Source: Trachythela sp. YZ-2020
Lineage: Eukaryota > Cnidaria > Anthozoa > Malacalcyonacea > Clavulariidae
NCBI GenBank assembly: GCA_016169945.1
Contig: JADLSH010000363.1
Span: forward strand, 3,486,501 to 3,550,500
Direction of reading: 5' to 3'
DNA: 64,000 bases
A program made the translations under genes and the position numbers. Under the pieces are notes generated by a model. It was not told the origin of the DNA, did not search any database, and saw nothing but the letters and a program-made list of their open reading frames with translations. This document shows positions 20,768 through 32,025 of this stretch, in pieces (position 1 is the stretch's first letter; each line of letters starts with the position of its first letter).

Positions 20768-23053
20768 TTAGGTTGAACTGCCATATGATCGAATTTGTGC
20801 CAAGTAGTCGTTGAACTTCTCACTTATTTGTGCTTCTTTGAGCCACTTCGCCGCCGCCTTGAAGGTGCCACCATTGTCTGAATATATCAGCTTGGGTCTA
20901 CCGCGACGGGCGATAAAGCGTTTAAGACTAATGATAAACTCTTCCGTCTCTAGGTATTGTAGTAGGTCCAGGAATACTCCTCGCGTTAAACTGCATCCGT
21001 ACAGTGCGAGATATGATTTTTTCTCTACTTTCGACTTGGTTCGGTATACTATCGGGCCAGCGAAATCAACTCCTATTACTTGGTATGGTGTATCGCCACT
21101 GGTTCTGGTTCTTGGTAAGTTGCCGGGGGATGGTGACTGGAATGCCTTGATGCGGAATCTCTTGCATCCCCAACACTTCCCTCGTACTTTCTTCACAAGG
21201 CGTCGAAGTCGTGGGACCCAGTACAGTTCCCTCACCCTTGCCATGGTGAGTCCAACTCCCCCATGCAATGTTGCGAGATGTGCTTGATGAACCAACTTGC
21301 TTGTGAAAGGATGATTGTCTCGCAAGTAAATAGGATATTCTTCTTCAAGGCGTCCTCGACATTCTAAGATATGTTGCTGGTTGAGCTGCAGATTTAACTG
21401 GAGTTGGTCCTTCTCGAAGTTGGCTGTGGTCTGAGCATCACGCTGTGCTCGTTTAATCCACCAGGTCTTTTGATTCTCTATTTCAGTTGTTGTCAGTGGA
21501 CCCGATTCTCTGGTTGCTGCTATTGCTTGGCAGTTGTCAATGAATCGTTGTACCCACGCCCCGATTCGCAAGACCTTCCAAAGTTCATGTTTGGATAGTA
21601 ACTGGTCGAAGGTGTCATGGACGTTTACGTCCGCCGCGAGGACATCTTTGGTGATCTTTGATTCAGCGTTACTACTGGCACTGGACTTGAGGGTTATGTT
21701 CGGTGGCCACTGATCTGGATCTGCCAGCCACTGAGGTCCATACCTCCAGAGTGGGGCGTCGACCACGCTCCCTCCACGGCTTCCTAAGTCAGCGGGATTC
21801 TCCGAGGTAGGTACATGGTGCCACGTGATACTTGAGTGTTGTTGGATCTTGTTCACTCGGTTTGAAACGAACTGCTTGTAATCGCCGGTACCAAGGATCC
21901 AGAACAACGCCACTGTGCTGTCCAGCCAACAATGGAGGTTTGCTGTAATGATAGGTTGAATTGCTTGTTGAACATTGGTAATGAGGTTGGCGGCCATGTG
22001 GCCGGCCACCAGTTCTAATCTCGGTATTGTTAGTCCACGTTTGGCTAACCGTGACTTGGCTGTCACAATATTCTGTGCTACTCCATCTTCTTGCTTCACG
22101 ACAGCGTAAACCACAGAGCTAACTCCTTTCCCACTTGCATCACCAAAAGCGTGTAATGTCAGTTCTTGAATGGGTTGTTTATGAGGGGCAATTGATCTTG
22201 GTATGGTTACGAACGCTGGCAAATTGTTATACCACTTGTTCCACAATGTTTGCAATTGCTCAGGTAGCTCAGTGTCCCATGCAAGTTTCTCATCGCTGAT
22301 GTCTCGGAAGATTAGCTTCCCGGATAATGTTGTTGGGGAAACTAACCCAAGGGGGTCATACACTTTGGCTAGGGTAGACAAGACTCCTCGCTTGGTCAGC
22401 TCCGTTTCCACCTGAGGAAATTCAACTCTCAGGGTGTAATTTTCTTTATCCCAGGGAAGGCCAAGCAATTTAGTCTCTGATGATGTAGTTCCCAGCTGTT
22501 GTTTGGCGTATGATAGTTCGTCATTTCCCTCTTTGGCTTCGTTGTCCATTTCTAACTCGCTTTCATTGCTGTGCCACTTCTGCAGGTTGAACGTAGCATC
22601 TTCGAAGATCTCCTTCGCCATCGACTTCTTTGTTTCTGCTTCTTTGACAGTTGCTCCGCCCGATAGTAAATCATCAACATATAGACTTTTGCGTATTTCC
22701 TGTACAAACTCGGGGTACTGGTCTTCCCATAATGTGAGATGTTGATTGATGACTCCACCCAGCAGGAATGGGGACGAGGTCAACCCAAATAAGACTCGAG
22801 AAAATCGGTAAACCTCTACGTTTGACTGTCCGGGGAGTTTCCAGTGGAATCTAAGAGCATCGCGCTCTGCTTCCTTAATTCGGATCTGCAAGAATGCTTT
22901 CTGTAGATCTCCGGTAATCGCGACTGGGTAAATACGTGTTCTCACAAGTACTGTCCATAGCAAGTTCTGTAGAGGTGGACCAGGGTGTAGGCAGTCGTTC
23001 AGTGACGGCTGGTCTCCTCGTTCTTTTGCCGAGGCATCGTAAACTACTCTCAA
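20768..23053 (-). pseudogene. Bel/Pao reverse transcriptase-RNase H-integrase part
   Basis: A 761-residue frame. RT: VYDASAK at the start, ITGDLQKAFLQI at about 46-57, and the active site YVDD at 125-128. The Pao-type peptidase A17/RNase H region follows, with HAFGDASGKG near 300, LELVAGHMAAN and WLDSTVALFW. The integrase zinc-binding HHCC module is around 590-640 (HQAHLATLHGG...CWGCKRFR). The catalytic core has VIGVDFAGP and IYSDNGGTF. The third acidic residue lies past a frame break near 20810. All RT catalytic residues are present, so the domain is intact although the element is not. Confidence 0.85.
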
Positions 23054-23108
23054 CTTCGAACTTTCTGCTTGTTGTCTGATTACGGCTTTGTGTGGAAGGT
23101 AAAATTCG

Positions 23109-23603
23109 TTACCAACGACCGCTGCGTTGAATAACCTTGTCGTATGCTGTATAATTGTTGTCGCGCTCTAACTTCTTCACCAGCTGCTGAAGTCTTCTGA
23201 TACTTCCGGTCTTGTTGGTGGGTAGCTCTGGGTGGTTGCCCTTCCAGGGGAGTCCGGTTTCATACCACCCCTCCGGACTACGCGTCAGCTGCTCCTTGAA
23301 CTCTTGGTACACTTCGTGTTGATCCCCCGCAGGCGAATCAGCCAACCCAAGCACATCGAGACTACAAAGCTGTTCGTAATCGACACTCTTAGATTTGGTA
23401 AGCAACAGTGGGAATGTGTCTACTTCTCTGCCTGGTGACATAATCGTCCAACCAAGTAGGGTCTTTTCTGCAACTGGTTCACCAGGTGATCCTATTCTTG
23501 GTGAAGTCTTCGTTTTAATTGCAGCGTATTCACTGGCGCCAGGTACGACATGAACAGGTAGGTAGGTGTGGGTTGACATCAACATCGTTAATCTGTACTC
23601 CAT
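23109..23603 (-). pseudogene. Bel/Pao linker between protease and RT
   Basis: Continues the polyprotein after a frame break near 23560 and includes GEPVAEKTLLGWTI, a conserved Bel/Pao segment between protease and RT. It ends at a second break near 23109, where several dozen expected residues appear deleted before the RT frame begins. Confidence 0.7.
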
Positions 23604-24776
23604 TAAGATGCAAGTGTTTTCTCAACAAGGTCCCATAATTTGGATTATCCAAATGCATTAACTGTGGTTTGTCCACTTTGGTTACATTGACATCCATGGA
23701 AAAATCACCGTCTATTGACTTCATCTTAACGTTATAGATTTCCACTTTCGTTGTGGTCGAACCAAGCATCATCTCTATGCGTTTGGTCTTGGTTTCCATA
23801 GGCTGTTTGTGAAGGGCGTTGATTAGTTTGGCCGAAGCATAGGAGCTTCCGGCCCCGGTATCAAGTAATGCTCTTGTCTTGATACCATCTATCTCTAGCA
23901 AAACAACTGGATATATCACTTCGCTTTCGTCGGCTTGGTGCGCTGACTTTAACATCTCTGGTTTGGCTTCAGGATCGCAGATCGACGTATGGTGTCTCTT
24001 ACCACAGTTTCGACAAGTTGTGGTACTTCGACATTCAGCAGCACGGTGCGACTCCCCCGTGCAATCATAGCATAGTTTCTTTTGTACTAGTATCTTCCTT
24101 CGGTCTGCCGGTGTGCTGCCAATTGAACAAGTTGTCGATTTATGCTCCATCGAATCACAGTAAACACATGCGCGTGGTTTTGTTTGGTCTTTCTTCTGTT
24201 GCGTGTTGAATGCTTTACCATATCTCTCTCGCGAGTCTCGTCGTTTATCCTCTTGGTTGTGTTCGACTGGGTTTCTTTCAGTCCAATCTCGTAGCGCTTC
24301 GCATAGTTGAACAAACGTCCACTCTTTCCATTTCGGGTCAGTTCGTACCAGATCTCCGCGTATGCTCGGAAGTTTGTTAATTGTCATCCTGACGTATCCG
24401 TTTACGTCGCTCAGCTTATTCAGTGTTTCGAGTGATTGTACATTATATCGAAGTTTCTCGAAGAATGAATGAATTTTTCCCGGTTGAGATCCGTTGATTG
24501 TTGGTAAAGAAATAATTTCTTCGACGTAAGAATTGACAATTTCGCTCTCGTTGGCGTATTTTTCAACGAGGATTTCTTTTGCTTTAACATATCCCTTGTC
24601 CGTAAATGGCAGCCCGTCGATGCTTTTTTTAACTTTCGGGTCCAGGTGTTCTTTAAGATACGAAAACTTCGTTATCGGACTGATATTTTGGCTGTCAATA
24701 ATCGCGATAAATTGGTTCCAAAACCTTAACCAGTCGCTAAATTGCCCATTAAATTTGGTTATCTGCATTTCGGCAG
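23530..24776 (-). pseudogene. Bel/Pao gag-protease part, 5'-truncated
   Basis: The frame opens in receptor antisense sequence; element sequence begins at about 24776 with MQITKFNGQFSDWLRFWNQF, the DUF1759-type gag start motif. Three CCHC-like knuckles follow (CVYCDSMEHKSTTC, CYDCTGESHRAAEC, CRNCGKRHHTSIC; about 24000-24170), then the DUF1758-type aspartic protease with ALLDTGAGSSYAS near 23830-23870. These would package RNA and process the polyprotein. The residues before the gag motif and the LTR are missing. Confidence 0.8.
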
Positions 24777-25617
24777 TTTGGTTGGTATGTTTGTGGCGCC
24801 ACTGAATGTGTATGACAATCTCCGTTATGAATCGCGACCCGCCATATCTATTCATCTGTGTCGTTTTATGGTGTGGATAGATACCTTTGCGTTAACAGCA
24901 TCTATTTATACACTGTCCTTCATCAGTTTTGACCGATATCTAAAAATCAGCAAGCCACTTCGGTATAGATCACGAATGACAACTTCCGTATCACGGAAAA
25001 TAATCTTCTTCATTGTCTTTATTTCAACTGCATCTGCCACCTGCGCCACTCTTCTTCCAGGGAAGGGTGGGATTCTGTCTACCGGTGGTTCTTCATGCTC
25101 TGTCATCCACTTGAATGCATTGTTTCAAAATTTATACAGTATTTTGGGAATAATTTTTTATTCTCTACCCACCATAGTCATACTGGTTATGTAAGTTCTC
25201 ATTTTTCTTGTTGCTCATAAACGACAAAAAATGCTGCGAAATGGCGAACTGGGCCAAACTTCCAATGATCAGAACCAACGAAATGCCTTTCGTCAAGATA
25301 TGAAAGTGATTAGAATGCTGTTGTTTGTCGTTGGAGTGTTTATATTTTGCTGGGGTCCTCTCGTTAGTTGGTTGGTGTGGCGGAGTTTAAAAACCAGATG
25401 TAACAAGTCATTAAGCTACTGGTATGGGTATTATATATTTCGTACTGTAGCATACACACTTCCACTGTTTAACAGTCTATGCAATCCAATAATTTATGCT
25501 TGGCTGGACCAAACATACAGAGAAGCTTTCAAACGTCTGTTTCAGCAAATGATGTGTCGGGCAGACTCAACAAGACAACAACCACCAATAGAGTTACGTC
25601 CACTGAGAACCAGGTGA
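24777..25617 (+). pseudogene. GPCR pseudogene 2 (TM2 to C-terminus)
   Basis: Starts inside TM2 (VGMFVAPL) and keeps TM3 with HLCRFMVWID and FDRYLKISKP, TM4-TM7, CWGP and NSLCNPIIYAW, ending IELRPLRTR. Relative to 43180-44268 it lacks the first 80-odd residues (start, TM1, most of TM2), replaced by the Bel/Pao element on its left. A TAC-to-TAA change at about 25192 in TM5 stops the frame; the rest reads on in the same frame from 25195. A partial leader survives on the other side of the retroelement, before 19721. It is clearly non-functional but less diverged than pseudogene 1. Confidence 0.9.
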
Positions 25618-27306
25618 AGGAACTTATAAATTCACATGCGAAGACATATTTTAGTTATACTTTCGACAAACATTTTAACTCGAAACAAACGAATTTTAAA
25701 CAGCTAATCGAAAATCTGCACAAATTTTGTGTTTACCTTAGTTATAGATAAACGACAGCTCCAAGACAATCAGCATTAGCGCTTTAAAGACCCTCAAGGA
25801 CCAAAAAACGTTGAGGCAAACGCCTTAATCCACGTTTTTAAGCCAATGCATTTTAAAACAGGGTTAATAAATAACTACAATTTCTATAGGTTAATGAATA
25901 AGGAGATTTGAAAGTCAATAGACCGAAATTTTGCAGGAACGAAAATGCAGCTATCATAATACTGGAAGTAATCCAGGCTGAATGGCCTGTATTTAACATT
26001 GAAATCCCACGATATGAGTAAACTGAGTAAAAGTTTAACGTCAAGTTTAACAGTTCATAACTCATATACATTTGCTATAAAATCAAACAAGAACACTGAC
26101 AAATTATATGGAAACTGCAAGCAAACTATGCCAGTCTGTGTTATTATTTCACACATTGCGGTAACATTATATTGTTGATTTGTATATAATTATAAGGACA
26201 GTTATTTGTGCATGTGTATTCAGACGTGACAATGTTTGCATGCATGCAGATTAAACCAAAATTCCTTCGGACATTCAGTAGGCTATTTCAAATTACCCTT
26301 AGTAATTGGTCAATCGAGAATTTGATTTGAATATTTTTGTCGGTGTAATTAAAGTAAAAGTTACTTTAATAATGAGAGTACAAAACTTGTTTTTATCAAA
26401 ACTTCTATTCAGTGTTTTCAATTTTTGAAACTCTCGTACAAAGGAAAACAAGTCAATTTCTGATTTTCACATGTCTATATATAGCTGTACATAAGATTAC
26501 CCTGAGGTGCATATATAAAAGCATATTATATTAAAATATTAAAATACTTAGATCATAAGTATCTTCTTGCAATTCTTATGGAGTGTCAATAATGTATATA
26601 ATTTAGTCCACACAAGCTGTATATGCATGGTCTCAGTTATTAATAAATTGGTAATTTGCTCGTGGAAAGCCACGCCGAGCTTAAAAATAATTATGTATAT
26701 ATGCACTATATTGTTGATAATTTAGTTGCGATGTGAAATTAAATAACTTAGTTTATAATTCTCTTTCGCTGGAAAGGTCGTTTATTCTATGGCTAAAGAG
26801 ATGTATTTGAATGCTAAAATCTGATTTTAGAAAGAACATTGTATAAATAGTAATGTATTCTTCAATGGTCGTTTTGTATACTATAAGCTCTGTTTTCACA
26901 TAGTCTATGTACCGAATGAATAAACGAACGATGAATGCCTCAATAAATGAAATCATATATTAAGCACATAATTCTCACTGGCCTACATTTGATTATTTTT
27001 CATGGTTCTGAACCATAATTTTATATGTTCATACACGATGAAGTCGCCTCCATACATGTCCAATACTGTCGAATCGTCTCATGGAAAAATTTGTAACTTG
27101 ATATTTCACATTCACCGGCATAGAGCTTTATGCAATCCGCGCTATTTGCGCAATATTTCGGTTTGTTCTATCCGCCCGATTTGTCAGATTCCTCATCGTA
27201 GGTCCGCTCCCATTTATATCTGCATGGCGGCTGCGTTATATGCAAATGTTAAAATTTAAAAGCTTTATTTCTCGACTTGGATTTTATGCGGGACTTTGTG
27301 TGCAAG
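25618..27306 (+). repeat. Receptor-unit 1, 3' flank
   Basis: Collinear with 44269-45640 and 60100-62252 (AAACAGGGTTAATAAATAAC, GACCGAAATTTTGCA, CATACATG(T)CCAATACTGTCG). It contains no conserved reading frame. It ends at CAAG|GTAAGT (GT at 27307), a strong splice-donor-like site kept in the third unit (62253) but lost in the second. Confidence 0.7.
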
Positions 27307-28410
27307 GTAAGTATTATATAATCTTTTATTTGAGCCTTAGTTGTTCTGAACTCTGACATTCTTGACGTTCGCTTTTTGGCGTCTACTGGAACAGTAGTCG
27401 CCTATGTCAGCAACGTGGACAGATCCGGATGAGATCCGATTTTCACTTTTCCTGCGAACAGGCTTTTTGCATAGGTTAAGCCCGCATCACTTCTCGAGAT
27501 TTGTTGGCATTAGAATTTAGTGAAAAGATTCGCAAAAAATCTGCAAATTTCGAGCTCCAAAGAATAGTTTCTTCAGTATTGAGGTAAGCTGTTTTGAATT
27601 GTAGAGTATACACAGTCTCACATTTTCAGTAAAGTATAAAATACAGGATCTTGTTTCGAATTTATCAGTTTAAATTACAAATATATGATCGAAATGTTCG
27701 TTGATATGATTACTGTATGTTGCAGCATGCATTTATTATTTGCATTATTTGCTATAAAAATTTGGTAAAATTTGACGAGATTGCAACGTAATTTATTGTA
27801 TTTTACCGACATATAGCGTGTGTTCAATCGGTGAGACTATTTATTGTTTAACAAGGCCTCGATCAAGGCTATAAATCTCGTTTATTTTTGAAGCTTCGAT
27901 GACAATTAAATTATGCAATTAGTCAGACTATTTCATCAATAATTTTCTGATTTATATCCTATAAAGGAAATTAATTAAAGTGATTTTACATTTATTTCAT
28001 CAATTTCTGAATTTAATATATCCTAGAAAGGAAATAAATTGAAATGGTTTTAATGTATAAATGTGCATTTTAAAAACAAAACATGACAATATTGACTTTA
28101 ACTTTAAGGGTTGCAGGAGGTGGCTATCTCTAAAGCTTGACAAATTATGGTTATTTATAACATCTGACAAATTTTCTGACAAATCGCCTCACTTTCTTTA
28201 TAAAGCTGACATATCCAATATCATTGGATATACCTATGGTTTCTGTCTCCTGAAAGAAAGAATCTCTGTTTATATTAAAGCATCGGGTATGCGTCCAGAG
28301 AACAATGTTAAGTTGAAAGTATCAACATTGAATGTCTACGGACAACACGTTTTTCTTGGAAAATCAATATAATCTAATATATACTTCACAATTGATAAGG
28401 GAACACAAAA
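27307..28410. other. Intergenic, with an unassigned ORF
   Basis: 27400-27590 is GC-richer and ends with another donor-like GAG|GTAAGC. A 103-aa frame at 28061-28372 has a protein-like second half (CLLKERISVYIKASG), but I cannot name it and it may be part of an exon or chance. Confidence 0.35.
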
Positions 28411-28588
28411 AAATCTTGTTTATTGGACCAGTGGGAAACACAAAGAAATCTTGTTCATTGGACCAGTGGGAAACACAAAGAAATCTTGTTTATTGGACCA
28501 GTGGGGAACACAAATAAATCTTGTTTATTGGACCAGTGGGGAACACAAATAAATTTTGTTTATTGGACCAGTGGGGAACACAAAGAAA
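28411..28588. repeat. 35-bp tandem repeat, five copies
   Basis: The unit is AAATCTTGTTTATTGGACCA plus GTGGGGAACACAAAG; copies start at 28411, 28446, 28481, 28516 and 28551. Overlapping frames are artefacts. Confidence 0.95.
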
Positions 28589-29718
28589 TCGTCGAAGAGA
28601 TATCACATACTGTTAATAAACTTTTTTGCTTACAAATTATATTGCAAAATATCAATATGAACATTTTTCAATTATATATTATAACAACTTCCCAGGACTG
28701 ATTGACGCGTCAGATTTTCTATGAAATTAAAGTATTCGCTAACTAAAGTATTTGGAAACTGTATGTTTGTGTGATATGTAATAGACTGTCTTTATTCTAA
28801 TAAAATGGTCATTTCATACATTTTATCTGCATTAAGCGTCTTTCTTTGTTTCTGATTCAGTAGACGCCATGTACGCTACAGCGTACCTATTTTTAATTAT
28901 GTTGTCGCAAGAGCATTTTGAGTACGATTTCCTTTGCAAATATTTACCCCCTGGCAATGAAACTAACACCATTGGAATCCTTACAAATATGTCACAACAC
29001 AATCATTACGCATACATCTACAATAAACAGAGGACACAAGTGTGACTGGGGAAAGGAACAGGACTTGCGTCCCAATTGACACCTGACCCCAAAAAGTCGG
29101 TTATGTTGCCGACTAAACATTAGAATTAAAAATACTAAAAGTTTAATTCCAAACATACCTCCAGTTCAACTCAAACAATCTTTAATATCTTCTTTATTCT
29201 TGGATTTGACAACAGACTTCAATGGGCGAAAATTTAGCTTTTTATCTGTGTATTTCTTGTAGATACGACGACTAGAAGTATTTATTTTGATTTTTTTCTT
29301 ATTTATCGGGTATTTTCCAGCACGCATGTGCTTGCCGTAGTTTGACTATATATGGTTTGCCTAAGCGCTTCAGTCACGACAAAAATATCTTATATAGGGT
29401 ATTGTACCCTGGGGAATTCATTCCGGCCACTTAAAAAACCATAGCAACAGTCTTTGGGCCTCTCCCGGTTGTTTTTGTCTGAAAGTCCAGTTTGGCTCGC
29501 ACGCGACATTTCAAATTTCGCTGTAACTTTGTCAATTTTTATTTTGTTTCTTTGAAAGTTGGTCTGTAGGTATTGTTTTTAAAGCTCTATAAAACGGTGT
29601 ATTAGCGAAAATCACATGGTTTTTAAAACAGAAGTTATAATCGACCAAAAGTACAGAATATATAATTAGTTTACGATATAATAAATATCAGATTACAAAG
29701 GTGTTAGTTAAAACTCAC
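28589..29718. other. Intergenic or intronic, no gene seen
   Basis: If the exon at 29719-29941 is real, this is its downstream intron. No further exon is recognisable. Confidence 0.35.
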
Positions 29719-29941
29719 GGAGATCTGTAAAACAGTGTGTTTAGCGATTTGTTTGGCATTAGCCAAGAACAGTTTTTTTTGCTGAATCGATTGGTGGTAT
29801 TTTCGATTGGGTGAGGGGCGCCAAAGATACAAGCGCTCAAAGTCATCATCCTTTGGCGGTTGATATTCGACGGTGCCGTCCAGAATGATTAAAGGTGATC
29901 TAAAGTCCCGATGTAAACAAACCGGCAACGTCCGTTTGTTC
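29719..29941 (-). pseudogene. Possible host first exon, cut at its start codon by the hAT element
   Basis: On the minus strand an open frame begins NKRTLPVCLHRDFRSPL, continues DGTVEYQPPKDDDFERLYLW and ends TVLQIS at a GTGAGT splice-donor-like site (GT at 29717-29718). I do not recognise the protein. The composition is unlike the surrounding AT-rich DNA and there are no stops. Across the insertion, the distant copy of the 8-bp target duplication is preceded by AT, making ATGAAC at 32790-32785. If the insertion were absent the frame would start with Met-Asn-Lys. The element therefore separates the putative start codon from its exon. It could instead be an older transposon or retrogene fragment. 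Confidence 0.4.
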
Positions 29942-30600
29942 CAGGGTTGGAAATAAGAACATTTTTTCAAAAATAAAATTTTCTTATTTCTTATATTAAT
30001 ATAAGAACATTTTTTGCAATATAAGAACATTTTCAAAAACCTTGATGACGTCATATTATGACGTCATCCAAAATCCTAAAATGACGATTCAACTTGAATT
30101 TTAGATCTTGGTGTAACGTTGTTTATTTGTACATGATGCCAACTTTTAACTTTACTTAATACCAAATGTAACAATATACAATAAACCAAATTATTTTGCA
30201 TAATGTGCCGTATGGACTGTATAACGAGAAGATGGTAAATAATAATATTGACCTTAGACTTAGTAGAAAAATAGGTACGCATATGCGTACATGCGTCTAC
30301 GTTGGCAGACTTGCCGAAGAGACGGCAATATCATTATTGTCAGCCTCGATTGCAAGTTGTAGTAGGGGAGTGTCTATATCTACGCAAGTAGAGTACGAGG
30401 ATTTTACCGGCTGGGAATATTTAAATCATTGAGTCAAATGCATTTTAAGTATTCACATGAAATTATTACAAAACAGTGGCCAACATATCTTATATGTCAT
30501 ATTTTTATGTATAGTATGGAAGCATATAAATTATATACTAGATATATACCGTCAGGCCTACAATCTATAGGTGTGCAAAGCTTCAATCTACTACAATCAA

Positions 30601-30825
30601 CTACAATGTCATTCCATTTGAAACTGCATAGGGTGGTACTTTGCCATTTTTTAGGTGTTTCATACATGTATTGCAAAGCCATTCAGCATTGTCAACACTT
30701 AGTCTATTTTGTAAGTATTTATTTGCATCACTGGTTAATAGTCTGATTTTATCTGCATGACATAAACTATGTTTATACCACAATTGATCAAAACATGTGC
30801 AAATATAAAGTAGTCCTATTGACAC
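30601..30825 (-). pseudogene. Helitron-like DUF6570-type segment, truncated
   Basis: Reads CTCFDQLWYKHSL, then WLCNTCMKHLKNGKVPPYAV. The paired Cys motifs (C-x2-C and C-x2-C) and the 'K-KVPP-AV-NGM' phrase are the front of the zinc-containing domain that precedes the Helitron-like N-terminal domain in cnidarian and arthropod Helitron proteins (family knowledge). The frame ends just after NGM, where that domain would go on for hundreds of residues. It is therefore cut short. Confidence 0.55.
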
Positions 30826-30849
30826 AGCACTATGGAATTTACTGATAAT

Positions 30850-31251
30850 TTATTTCAATGTTTTCTTTTGAACTTCTCCATTGTTTTGTTCAGGAATGTC
30901 TGACACATGTGGCCTTTCTCCATTTTGTTTTGTATGCATATTGGCAGATTTTTTGCTGTAAACTTCTTTAGCATTTTTACTCATATTTGCCAATCTTTTT
31001 TCTCTCTGTTCATTTGATTCACTCTCTCTAGCCTGTTTGGCATGTTTACGCTTTCTTGACAACCTGTTTTCTCTAATTTCGCTAGATTCACTGGTTATGT
31101 GCTGTTTAGCTCTTTGACGTTTATCGAACATTATTTTCTCTTTAATTTCCATCGACTGATTTTTTCGCTTCTCCCTAAGATTGGATAATCTTTGTTCTCT
31201 ACTCTCAGTTGTTTCATTTTGGGTTTTTTTGCTTTGGGTTTTTCGACTCAA
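30850..31251 (-). pseudogene. Basic ES-xxR-xxRL repeat segment (Helitron-associated)
   Basis: A 133-aa highly charged frame with repeated E(S)xExREx(R)L heptad-like units: ESREQRLSNLREKR, ESSEIRENRLSRKRKHA, ESNEQREKRLANMSKNA. These 22-25 residue repeats resemble the STPR-like linker that sits between the protease and DUF6570 parts of Helitron-type proteins, and probably bind nucleic acid. It lies upstream of the 30601 fragment, in the expected order. Confidence 0.5.
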
Positions 31252-31301
31252 ATGAGTTTCTCTTATTACAGTTAATATGTTTCCATCAATTATATTGTTA
31301 T

Positions 31302-31508
31302 TTAAATGGACATTTGTACTCCCTTAACCTCAAATGGTAATCGTTGACTGTTTTGAGGGTAGATATTGCGAAAAAAACTGGACAGATTGTCTAAACCTTC
31401 AATTTCAATCAACACACATTTTCCAAATGGGTCTGGTATACCATATAAATCTCTTGAATGAGAATCAAAAATCTTAAATTTTTCTTCCGAAATCTTCAAA
31501 ACTGCCAC
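31302..31508 (-). pseudogene. Cysteine-protease C-terminal piece (FDSH motif)
   Basis: EKFKIFDSHSRDLYGIPDPF fits the His-containing part of an OTU/tegument-type papain-fold protease: FDSH-SRD supplies the likely catalytic His and Asp. The Cys part is in the next fragment at 31576. Only 67 bases separate them, far too little for the usual linker domain, so an internal deletion is inferred. Confidence 0.5.
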
Positions 31509-31575
31509 TGTGTTACAGTCAATAGTTAACAGACAATGTTAGTAACTTAATTCAGTGGGTGAAAAGATTGCCAAC

Positions 31576-32025
31576 TCAATTGTTAATTGAGTTGGCAATA
31601 TAGGTATAAAGATTGTTACCAACAGATAATATTGTATTTAAAAATGATGTATCCCAAGTTGCAATATGTTTTACTTGGGTATGAACTATAGCAGTTAGTG
31701 ACATAGCTACACATTGTTTGCCAGCATTTCTCCCAAATTGTCTTCCATTGCTTTGACTAAAATCTGCACAAATTGTTTTGGTTGGATCAATAATCTCATA
31801 AAGAGTAGGCCCTGGATTTTCTTCCACATCATTTGCCATTCGCAACAATAATGCAACATACACAATATAGCGAATTTTTAATACATAAACACTTCGTGGC
31901 AATAAAAATATTATTGGACTTGTATTCCATAAAATATCTTTCCAACTCGCGTTACCTTTTCTGGCTTTCACATAACTATTGTGGACACCAATTCGAGCTC
32001 TGTATTGCTCAATTGTAACTCCCAT
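31576..32025 (-). pseudogene. 2A motif plus cysteine-protease N-terminal piece
   Basis: 149 aa. MGVTIEQYRARIG opens the frame; a hydrophobic stretch at about 38-62 is followed by ANDVEENPGP (residues 64-73). This is a complete D-(V/I)-E-x-N-P-G-P ribosome-skipping (2A) signature. After it comes ADFSQSNGRQFGRNAGKQCV, with Cys105 in the position of the catalytic Cys of OTU/C76-like proteases. A ribosome would release the N-terminal piece and continue with the protease. The frame stops at ANSINN before the His-containing part. The Met at 32025 is a plausible start. Confidence 0.6.

Larger units (their letters stand above)
19721..24776 (-). mobile_element. Bel/Pao LTR retrotransposon, defective, inserted in GPCR 2
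   Basis: Order on the minus strand: gag with CCHC knuckles, aspartic protease, RT, RNase H, integrase, then the 3' LTR. That order and the Pao-type peptidase/RT link identify Bel/Pao. The 5' LTR and primer site are missing: the gag start joins receptor TM2 sequence at about 24776. Frame breaks near 23560, 23100, 20810 and 20420 show it cannot be expressed as a polyprotein. Left of the purine tract, 19952-20071 is untranslated. Confidence 0.85.

Noticed and set aside
20222..24805. Plus-strand ORFs across the Bel/Pao element
   Set aside because: Antisense shadows of gag, RT and integrase.
28411..28588. CRISPR-like direct repeats
   Set aside because: 35-bp units are adjacent with no spacers; plain tandem repeat.
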